Shown: positions 7,591-12,750 of the stretch, in pieces
How the letters are laid out: each line of letters begins with the position of its first letter
How positions within the stretch are numbered: position 1 is the stretch's first letter
Assembly: GCA_020052975.1 (NCBI GenBank)
Contig: JAGVOC010000221.1
Location: forward strand, 1 to 12,750
Length of the DNA stretch: 12,750 bases
Direction of reading: 5' to 3'
Origin: Desulfobacterales bacterium
GTDB taxonomy: Bacteria > Desulfobacterota > Desulfobacteria > Desulfobacterales > RPRI01
Translations under genes and position numbers: made by a program
Notes under the pieces: model-generated
Told to the model about the DNA's origin: nothing
Database searches by the model: none
The model's input: the letters and a program-made list of their open reading frames with translations, nothing else

Positions 7591-7631
7591 GTAAGCTATG
7601 AGCTATAAACAGCTTTCTGCTCACTGCTCAC
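7591..7631. repeat. 41-bp sister element filling the gap between the methyltransferase and rfbC genes
   Basis: The plus strand runs from GTAAGCTATGAGC (7591) to GCTCACTGCTCAC (7619-7631). The two ends are an imperfect inverted repeat, and the right end is the exact reverse complement of 7156-7168. The methyltransferase stop codon TGA (7630-7628) lies inside the element, and the rfbC start codon (7590-7588) touches its other end. The element therefore supplies all of the intergenic sequence, leaving no recognisable Shine-Dalgarno for rfbC. Confidence 0.7.
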
Positions 7632-8905
7632 AATATTTTTACGTCCGGTATAAACACTACGAATTTACCTCCCCACTCCCGGATACGAGACATCTGCTCC
7701 ATGATCTCATCCTTAAGATTCCACGGGAGTATCACCAGATAATCGGGTTTTGTCTCGCTGACCCTGTCAGGATGAAGAATAGGGATATGTGTTCCGGGCA
7801 GGTACAGCCCCTGCTTGTGCGGGCTCCGGTCGACGGTATAATCAAGAAAATCTGTTCTGATACCGCAGTAGTTGAGCAGGGTATTTCCCTTGGCTGGTGC
7901 ACCATACCCTGCGATAGATTTCCCTTGCTGTTTGGCTGATATTACGAAACTCAGTATTCTTCTTTTCGCCTCCATCACCTTATCTGAGAAGGAGTTATAG
8001 TATGCGAGATTTCTGAACCCGGCAGATATTTCCTTTTCCCTAAGATCAGATACTTTTTGGCTTACCGGTCTGGAAGTATCCTCAGAATGACAGCCATAAA
8101 TTCGGAGAGAGCCTCCATGAGTAGGAATTTCATCAACATCGAAAAGAGTCAGACCATGCCTTGATAAAACGTTTTCTACGGTGAGAAAGGAAAAATATGA
8201 GAAGTGCTCATGATATATTGTGTCGAACTGGTTTTCGGAGATTAAGTGCATAACATGAGGAAACTCGAGGGTTATTATTCCCCGTGGTTTTAACAATATC
8301 TTCAAGCCCCTTACAAAGTCGTTGATATCCGGTACATGAGCAAGCACATTGTTTCCTATTAATAGGTCGGCAAGGATATTGTCATTCACCATATCTTCTG
8401 CAGCCTGAACTCCAAAGAACTTGACCAAAGTCGGAATCCCGGCAGTCTGCGCAGCCTTTGCCACATTTTTTGCAGGCTCAACACCCAATACAGGGATACC
8501 CATTTCTTTGAAATATTGAAGGAGATAGCCGTCATTGCTTGCTATCTCAATAACCTGGTTGCTTGAGTCAAAGCTGAAACGTTCAATCATTTGATCGGTA
8601 TAATCCTTGGAATGCTTAAGCCATGTTTCGGAGTAAGAGGAAAAATAGGCATAATCGCTGAAAATATTTTCTGAGGATTGATATTCCGGTAATTGAACCA
8701 GATAACATTTCTCACAAACATAAGTATGCAGTGGGTAAAATAACTCCATCCTGTTGAGTTGCTCTTCTTTCAAATATGCATTTGCCAGCGGTGACATACC
8801 CAAATCCACAAAGGTAGAGTTTAGAGTGCTGCTGCAAAACCTGCATTTATTCTGAGTATTCAAATATTGTATATATTGAGAATTCTTGAAAGAGAGCGCA
8901 TCCAT
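7628..8905 (-). CDS. TylC3/NovU-type SAM-dependent nucleotide-sugar C-methyltransferase
   Basis: The protein has 425 aa and three parts in the expected order. An N-terminal zinc-binding domain has the four Cys ligands C21, C24, C64 and C67 (CRFC and CEKC). A class I methyltransferase core follows, with SAM motif I VIEIASNDGYLL at 118-129 and GVEPAKNVAKAA at 141-152. The motif YHEHFSYFS at 231-239 contains the Glu-His pair (E233, H234) that corresponds to catalytic residues described for KijD1-type sugar C-methyltransferases. The C-terminal domain (about 330-420: GYGAPAKGNTLLNYC, then YTVDRSPHKQGLYLPG) is the Methyltransf_14 type. Such enzymes add a methyl group to a carbon next to the 4-keto group of an NDP-sugar. 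Here the substrate is presumably CDP-4-keto-6-deoxyglucose from RfbG; C3 is the most likely position, and C5 (as in NovU) is possible. It starts 19 nt after the rfbG stop. Its own stop codon lies in the repeat element at 7591-7631. Confidence 0.9.
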   Translation of the reverse strand: MDALSFKNSQYIQYLNTQNKCRFCSSTLNSTFVDLGMSPLANAYLKEEQLNRMELFYPLHTYVCEKCYLVQLPEYQSSENIFSDYAYFSSYSETWLKHSKDYTDQMIERFSFDSSNQVIEIASNDGYLLQYFKEMGIPVLGVEPAKNVAKAAQTAGIPTLVKFFGVQAAEDMVNDNILADLLIGNNVLAHVPDINDFVRGLKILLKPRGIITLEFPHVMHLISENQFDTIYHEHFSYFSFLTVENVLSRHGLTLFDVDEIPTHGGSLRIYGCHSEDTSRPVSQKVSDLREKEISAGFRNLAYYNSFSDKVMEAKRRILSFVISAKQQGKSIAGYGAPAKGNTLLNYCGIRTDFLDYTVDRSPHKQGLYLPGTHIPILHPDRVSETKPDYLVILPWNLKDEIMEQMSRIREWGGKFVVFIPDVKIL

Positions 8906-8924
8906 AAAATTACATTACTCACAT

Positions 8925-10022
8925 TTAATTGTGTTTATTTGAATATCGTCCTATTTGATTGAGTTCATAACACTTAATCTGATCTTTTATTAGCGCTACG
9001 GTATCTTCTTTTTGATGATATTTACGATAAAATGCTACAGTCCATTCTAACGCTTTTTGCAAGTTCAATTTGGGAGACCATCCCAGAATGTTTCTAGCTT
9101 TGGAGCAGTCCAGTCTCAGGCAGTGAGCTTCGTGCGGATTTCGGGAAGAATCCAATTCCCATGACGCCCCGTCTCCCCATAGATGACTTAGATATTCTGT
9201 AATTCCTAATACGGTAATCATATCATTATCATCAGGCCCAAAATTCCATGCCTGGGCAAAATCGCCTCCGTCTGTCCACAATTTTTCGGCAAGAAGTAAA
9301 TATCCAGATAGGGGATCCAATACGTGCTGCCACGGTCGTATCGCATTTGGGTTTCGAATTACAACAGGCTTTTTTTCCATAAAAGCATTCATGATATCAG
9401 GGATAAGCCTGTCTGCAGACCAGTCTCCGCCGCCGATAACGTTTCCAGCCCTGGCGCTCGCTACTGCAACCCGATGATTATCATAATTATCCGGTGAAAA
9501 AAAAGAACTGCGATATGCTGAAACGACTAATTCAGCACATCCTTTGCTGCTTGAATAAGGGTCATGTCCTCCAATAGGGTCATTTTCCCGATACCCCCAA
9601 ACCCATTCCTTATTGTCGTAGCACTTGTCACTGGTAATGATAACCGCAACTCGAACACTGTCTGTTTGACGCACCGCTTCCAGCACATTTAATGTACCCA
9701 TAACATTTGTGGTATAAGTTTCAACGGGATGACTATAAGAATGACGTACCAGTGCTTGTGCAGCCATATGGTAAATAATTTCTGGCTTGTATTCGGCTAA
9801 AACAGATTGCAGTAATTCCAAATTCCGGATATCCCCAATAATAGATATCATTTCCTCTGGAATATGTCCTGTATCAAATAAATTCGGTTTTGTATGTGGT
9901 GGCAAGGCATATCCTATAGTATGAGCACCTTTTAATTGCAGCCATAAAGAAAGCCAGCTTCCCTTGAAGCCGGTATGTCCTGTAATTAATACTTTTTTGT
10001 CTTTCCAAAAAATCTTATTCAT
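8925..10022 (-). CDS. rfbG: CDP-glucose 4,6-dehydratase
   Basis: This 365-aa SDR enzyme has the family's usual length and converts CDP-D-glucose to CDP-4-keto-6-deoxy-D-glucose. The N-terminal block WKDKKVLITGHTGFKGSWLS (6-25) is diagnostic of CDP-glucose 4,6-dehydratases, with the NAD-binding motif GHTGFKG at 15-21. The catalytic segment TSDKCYDNKEW at 130-140 supplies the Thr-Asp-Lys residues, and Y156/K160 (DPYSSSK) form the YxxxK pair. NAIRPWQHVLDPLSGYL further on is also typical. It is preceded by rfbF at a distance of 151 nt that holds a twin-hairpin repeat. The start ATG 10022 has only a weak AGAG ribosome-binding site. This is a cytoplasmic pathway enzyme, well supported. Confidence 0.96.
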   Translation of the reverse strand: MNKIFWKDKKVLITGHTGFKGSWLSLWLQLKGAHTIGYALPPHTKPNLFDTGHIPEEMISIIGDIRNLELLQSVLAEYKPEIIYHMAAQALVRHSYSHPVETYTTNVMGTLNVLEAVRQTDSVRVAVIITSDKCYDNKEWVWGYRENDPIGGHDPYSSSKGCAELVVSAYRSSFFSPDNYDNHRVAVASARAGNVIGGGDWSADRLIPDIMNAFMEKKPVVIRNPNAIRPWQHVLDPLSGYLLLAEKLWTDGGDFAQAWNFGPDDNDMITVLGITEYLSHLWGDGASWELDSSRNPHEAHCLRLDCSKARNILGWSPKLNLQKALEWTVAFYRKYHQKEDTVALIKDQIKCYELNQIGRYSNKHN

Positions 10023-10056
10023 AGCGAACTCTGTTCCAATGATTGATAAGTTAAGT

Positions 10057-10125
10057 TGTCATTCCCGCTTGTCGGGAATCCTTCTGTAGACAAAGAAAGA
10101 TGATTCTGGACAAGCCAGAATGACA
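10057..10125. repeat. 69-bp twin-hairpin intergenic repeat (MITE-like)
   Basis: The ends are TGTCATTC (10057-10064) and GAATGACA (10118-10125), a perfect 8-bp terminal inverted repeat. Each arm also folds on itself. The left arm has ATTCCCG and CGGGAAT around loop CTTGT (10061-10079). The right arm has ATTCTGG and CCAGAAT around loop ACAAG (10103-10121). The two loops are complementary. The left arm has the general ATTCCC-N-GGGAAT form of widespread bacterial intergenic repeats such as neisserial dRS3. It lies in the rfbF-rfbG gap, outside both genes. Confidence 0.8.
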
Positions 10126-10134
10126 GTATTGAAA

Positions 10135-10155
10135 ATCTTAAACAACTTTTAAGAT
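10135..10155 (-). terminator. AT-rich hairpin just after rfbF, possible weak terminator or processing site
   Basis: An 8-bp perfect stem (ATCTTAAA with TTTAAGAT, five-base loop) sits 18 nt downstream of the rfbF stop, and the minus strand continues with TTTC. The stem has very few G-C pairs and the T-run is short, so strong termination is unlikely. Together with the repeat at 10057-10125 it could reduce readthrough from rfbF into rfbG or mark an RNA processing point. Confidence 0.3.
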
Positions 10156-10173
10156 CTTTGTGCATTAATAGCA

Positions 10174-10944
10174 TTACCATATTTTCCAGGGTGACTTCCC
10201 GGAATTCCATAATTCTTCTAAATAGTTTTTTTCCTTTAATGTATCCATACACGACCAGAAACCATAATGGCGGTAACCCATTAATTGTCCTTCTTTGGCA
10301 AGGCTTTCAACAGGGTCTCGTTCCCAGATAGTGTTATCATTATCGATGTAATCGATAACTTTAGCATTGAGAATAAAATAACCACCACTGATCCATCCCT
10401 CACCGGATTCAGGCTTTTCATAGAATTCTGCAATACGGTCACCATCGAATCCGATTCTCCCAAATCGTGCTGGTGTGCGCACTGTGGTAACTGTAGCTAA
10501 TTTGCCATGTGATCGGTGAAACGCCAGAAGGTCGTCAAGATTGATATCGGCTACTCCGTCACCATAGGTGAACATGAAAACATCTTCATTTTCAAGCCAT
10601 TTCCTGAGACGTCTTAAGCGTCCGCCGGTCTGTGTATAAAGTCCGGTATCTATGATATGAATCTTCCAGTTCGGCTGATTTCCGTCGTGAATAAAGGTTT
10701 TGCCATTTGAAAGGTCTATGGTAATGTTGTTGTTGATTGAATAAAAATTGAGAAAATATTCCTTGATTACTTCAGCTTTATACCCAACAGCCACAAAAAA
10801 TTCATTTACTCCATAGACCGCATAAATATTCATGATATGCCAAAGTATCGGTTTCCCGCCGATTTCTATCATCGGCTTGGGACGTGATACCGTCTCTTCC
10901 GTGAAACGGGTACCAAATCCTCCTGCAAGAATTACAGCCTTCAT
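10174..10944 (-). CDS. rfbF: Glucose-1-phosphate cytidylyltransferase
   Basis: The 256-aa protein matches the family's normal length and makes CDP-glucose from CTP and glucose-1-phosphate. The nucleotide-binding block MKAVILAGGFGTRF at 1-14 is followed by RPKPMIEIGGKPILWHIM at 21-38 with the conserved Lys K23. The metal-binding YGDGVADI is at 127-134, the EKP motif at 176-178 and GYRHYGFWSCMDTLKE at 223-238. This combination separates RfbF from glucose-1-phosphate thymidylyl- and uridylyltransferases. It is the first gene after a terminator and a plausible promoter region, so it probably heads the sugar operon. An AGGAGGAGG stretch at 10958-10950 just before ATG 10944 is the strongest ribosome-binding site in the window. 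Confidence 0.96.
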   Translation of the reverse strand: MKAVILAGGFGTRFTEETVSRPKPMIEIGGKPILWHIMNIYAVYGVNEFFVAVGYKAEVIKEYFLNFYSINNNITIDLSNGKTFIHDGNQPNWKIHIIDTGLYTQTGGRLRRLRKWLENEDVFMFTYGDGVADINLDDLLAFHRSHGKLATVTTVRTPARFGRIGFDGDRIAEFYEKPESGEGWISGGYFILNAKVIDYIDNDNTIWERDPVESLAKEGQLMGYRHYGFWSCMDTLKEKNYLEELWNSGKSPWKIW

Positions 10945-10988
10945 AAGGACCTCCTCCTGTCTGAAAAGGCAGAATGAAAAAAACGGAG

Positions 10989-10994
10989 ATTATA
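10989..10994 (-). promoter_or_regulatory. Candidate -10 box of the rfbF operon
   Basis: A perfect TATAAT on the minus strand lies 45 nt upstream of the rfbF start codon, in an AT-rich stretch. No good -35 box is seen at 16-19 bp, so the promoter may be activator-dependent. The inverted repeat at 11029-11050 is at a suitable distance upstream for an activator site. Confidence 0.35.
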
Positions 10995-11028
10995 AGATAT
11001 TGAATAATAATTATTTTTGTTTTGACGC

Positions 11029-11050
11029 TTATTGATACCGTATCCAATAA
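11029..11050. promoter_or_regulatory. Imperfect inverted repeat, possible operator upstream of rfbF
   Basis: The arms TTATTGATAC (11029-11038) and GTATCCAATAA (11040-11050) are complementary apart from one bulged base. The centre lies about 47 bp upstream of the candidate -10 box. This is the size and placement of a site for a dimeric regulator, but no factor can be named. Confidence 0.3.
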
Positions 11051-11096
11051 CTACAACATGCATGATTGATATGATTCCTTATGATACACATCATGA

Positions 11097-11133
11097 TTAA
11101 AATAAAAGAGGAAGAAAGCAGAATCCTCCTCTT
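11097..11133 (-). terminator. Intrinsic terminator of the NtrC-family regulator gene
   Basis: Read on the minus strand, a 10-bp stem (AAGAGGAGGA with TCTTCCTCTT, one G-T pair, eight-base loop) is followed directly by TTATTTTAA. It starts about 97 nt after the regulator's stop codon. It separates the regulator from rfbF, which argues for two transcription units. Confidence 0.65.
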
Positions 11134-11230
11134 GTCAATCTTTAGTACGACGGATACAAAATACTATACATTAGTGTGAATATTTGTTTTGTTTTCAATG
11201 TAAAACAGAACATTGCTTTCTTAACAAAAA

Positions 11231-12580
11231 CTACAAGTTGATTTCCTTGATGCGTTTATAGAAAGTTTTTCTCGATATGCCCAGGATCTTTGCCGCCTTG
11301 GACTTATTCCCCTGGCTTTCTCTGATTGCATCATGTATTGCCTCTGTCTCCAATTCTTTAAGAGTCTTTAATGAATGATGGAAAGGTGTATTATTATCAG
11401 AGAGAACTTCTTCAGGCAATTCCCTTATAGTTATGTTATTGCCGCTTACAAGGACTATTGCCCTCTCAATGACATTTCTCAGTTGTCTTATATTGCCGGG
11501 CCATGAATAGTCCTGTAAGATTTGTATTGCCTGATCAGATACGGCAACTTTTTTGTTTTCTCTTATGCAAAATTCCTTTGCGAATTCTGAAATAAGCAGG
11601 GGTATGTCATCTTTTCTCTCCCGGAGTGGAGGCAACTGTATTTCTATGATATTAATCCGGTAGAGGAGGTCTTCCCTGAATCTTCCCTCTCTGACTTCCT
11701 TTTTAAAGTCACGATTTGTAGAGGATATGAGTCTGAAATCCACCTTGATTTTCTTATTGCTTCCGAGTCTTTCAATCTCCCTCTCCTGGAGTACTCTTAA
11801 GAATTTCGTCTGCAAGGAAAGTTCAAGTTCACCTATTTCATCAAGGAACATGGTGCCCCCGGAAGCTTCTTCAAGCTTTCCTGCCCTTCTTGAATTTGCA
11901 CCGGTAAAGGCACCTTTCTCATAACCAAAGAATTCAGACTCGAGCAGTTCCTTAGGGATGGCGGCACAGTTTATCGATACGAATGGCATATGCTTTTTCT
12001 TGCTTCGATAATGCAGCGCTTTCGCCACAAGCTCTTTCCCTGTGCCTGTTTCACCCTTGATGAAAATACTGCTTGAAGCGTCCTTCACTGATTCAATGGT
12101 TTCCAGTATTTTACACATCTCATGATTATTTCCGATAATACGGTGATGGTTGTCTCTGAAAGCGAGTTTTTCCCTCAGTGATTGAATTTCTCTTTTCAGA
12201 AATCGCTGTTCAACTGCCCTTGCAATGATACCTTTGAGCTTCATGTAATTCGGTGGTTTGATAAAATAATAAAACGCTCCCTGAGTGATGGCAGAAACTG
12301 CAGACTCAACGGTACCATAAGCGGTAAGAAAGATAACCGGGATATCGGAAAAATTCCTGTTCACGTATTTGAATAGCTCCGTACCGTCTCTACCCGTCAT
12401 TCTGAGGTCAGTTATTACTGCATCGAGATCTGCATGATGCAGTAAACCAATTGCATTTTCAACATTCATGGAATCAAAGACCTGGTATCCTTCTTCTGAG
12501 AGTATCGCAGAGAGAACCCTGAGCGCATTCGGCTCATCGTCAACTATTAAAATATTTCCTTTGTTATGCATCTCTATCAT
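11231..12580 (-). CDS. NtrC-family sigma-54-dependent response regulator
   Basis: The protein has 449 aa and three domains. Residues 9-125 form a receiver with the acidic pair D14/D15, phospho-acceptor D58 (AVITDLRM), T86 and K108. Residues about 145-385 are an AAA+ domain that remodels sigma-54 RNA polymerase: Walker A GETGTGKE at 176-183, the sigma-54 contact motif GAFTGA at 223-228, Walker B MFLDEIGE at 244-251, and FREDLLYRIN at 301-310 with SWPGNIRQLRNVIERA at 359-374. Residues about 410-449 form a Fis-type helix-turn-helix ending NKSKAAKILGISRKTFYKRI. All key residues are present, so it should be an active enhancer-binding protein. A partner histidine kinase is not in the window and could lie beyond 12750. 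Whether it controls the sugar operon is unknown: no clear -24/-12 sigma-54 promoter was seen upstream of rfbF. ATG 12580 has an AAGGAA about 10 nt upstream; ATG 12571 is an alternative. Confidence 0.95.
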   Translation of the reverse strand: MIEMHNKGNILIVDDEPNALRVLSAILSEEGYQVFDSMNVENAIGLLHHADLDAVITDLRMTGRDGTELFKYVNRNFSDIPVIFLTAYGTVESAVSAITQGAFYYFIKPPNYMKLKGIIARAVEQRFLKREIQSLREKLAFRDNHHRIIGNNHEMCKILETIESVKDASSSIFIKGETGTGKELVAKALHYRSKKKHMPFVSINCAAIPKELLESEFFGYEKGAFTGANSRRAGKLEEASGGTMFLDEIGELELSLQTKFLRVLQEREIERLGSNKKIKVDFRLISSTNRDFKKEVREGRFREDLLYRINIIEIQLPPLRERKDDIPLLISEFAKEFCIRENKKVAVSDQAIQILQDYSWPGNIRQLRNVIERAIVLVSGNNITIRELPEEVLSDNNTPFHHSLKTLKELETEAIHDAIRESQGNKSKAAKILGISRKTFYKRIKEINL

Positions 12581-12623
12581 AGGAAGGGGTTCCTTGGTTC
12601 TCTCAAATGAGGTAACGCTTGTC

Positions 12624-12659
12624 TCTCTGTATAAACATTACTTGGTATCTGTGTATAAA
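12624..12659. promoter_or_regulatory. Direct 12-mer repeat upstream of the regulator gene
   Basis: Two 12-mers, TCTCTGTATAAA (12624-12635) and TCTGTGTATAAA (12648-12659), match at 11 of 12 positions and are exactly 24 bp apart, 44-79 bp before the start codon of the regulator. They may be a protein-binding site, and the TATACA cores on the minus strand could also serve as -10-like elements. The function is not known. Confidence 0.3.
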
Positions 12660-12680
12660 GTACGATTCTGATAAAAATTC

Positions 12681-12750
12681 GTCATTCTCGCGAAGGCGGG
12701 AATCCAGTGTTTTCATCCCGAAAGCTTTCGGGACTGGATCCCCCGGTCAA
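12681..12750. repeat. Hairpin-rich intergenic repeat at the right edge (GTCATTC type)
   Basis: It begins GTCATTC, the same terminal sequence as the 10057-10125 repeat. The first hairpin pairs ATTCTCGC with GCGGGAAT around GAAG (12684-12703, one T-G pair). A second is the perfect 18-bp palindrome TCCCGAAAGCTTTCGGGA (12716-12733), enclosed by ATCCAGT (12702-12708) and ACTGGAT (12733-12739). It probably continues past the window. Confidence 0.65.

Noticed and set aside
7591..7631. Intrinsic terminator between the methyltransferase and rfbC
   Set aside because: The palindrome is imperfect and has no T-run on either side, and it is explained as a copy of the repeat element.
10945..11230. Sigma-54 (-24/-12) promoter before rfbF
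   Set aside because: No TGGC-N-TTGC-like pair was seen on the minus strand by eye, so control by the neighbouring NtrC-type protein is not supported.
10057..12750. CRISPR array
   Set aside because: The repeats are few, differ in sequence and are kilobases apart; there are no regular spacers and no cas genes.

Overview
The window carries a polysaccharide (O-antigen or capsule type) biosynthesis and export operon of a Gram-negative bacterium. Every gene lies on the minus strand, so the window reads biologically from right to left. Outer-membrane-type Wzm/Wzt export, an NtrC-family sigma-54 activator and abundant short palindromic repeats would fit an uncultured Nitrospirota or a deltaproteobacterial-type lineage. 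That taxonomic guess rests on general impression only; no marker gene is present.

Layout in transcription order. (1) 12750-12581: intergenic DNA with a hairpin-rich repeat at the window edge and a 12-mer direct repeat. (2) 12580-11231: a complete NtrC-type response regulator, closed by a good intrinsic terminator at 11133-11097, so it is probably a separate transcription unit. (3) 11096-10945: the probable control region of the sugar operon, with an inverted repeat, a TATAAT box and a strong Shine-Dalgarno sequence. (4) 10944-4559: nucleotide-sugar genes in the order rfbF (CDP-glucose synthesis), rfbG (4,6-dehydration), a TylC3/NovU-type sugar C-methyltransferase, an RfbC/RmlC-type epimerase, a DUF4910 peptidase-like protein and an SDR-type reductase/epimerase. 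(5) 4547-2389: the ABC polysaccharide exporter wzm and wzt, overlapping by ATGA. (6) 2282-228: a fused PIG-L deacetylase and GT4 glycosyltransferase in very AT-rich DNA. (7) 198-1: the start of a secreted LamG-like protein that runs off the left edge.

How the genes fit together (inference from families). Glucose-1-phosphate is converted to CDP-glucose and then to CDP-4-keto-6-deoxyglucose. There is no RfbH 3-dehydrase in the window, so the usual 3,6-dideoxyhexose branch is not encoded here. A C-methyltransferase, an epimerase and a 4-keto reductase follow instead, which predicts a CDP-activated methyl-branched 6-deoxyhexose. The finished glycan would leave the cytoplasm through Wzm/Wzt, whose ATPase carries a C-terminal carbohydrate-recognition domain.

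The most unusual sequence feature is a pair of related short elements built on a GTGAGCN heptamer. One, of 111 bp, sits in frame inside the rfbC-like gene and adds about 37 residues in the middle of a conserved cupin enzyme. The other, of 41 bp, fills the whole gap between the methyltransferase and the rfbC-like gene: it contains the stop codon of the first and abuts the start codon of the second. A different twin-hairpin repeat sits between rfbF and rfbG.
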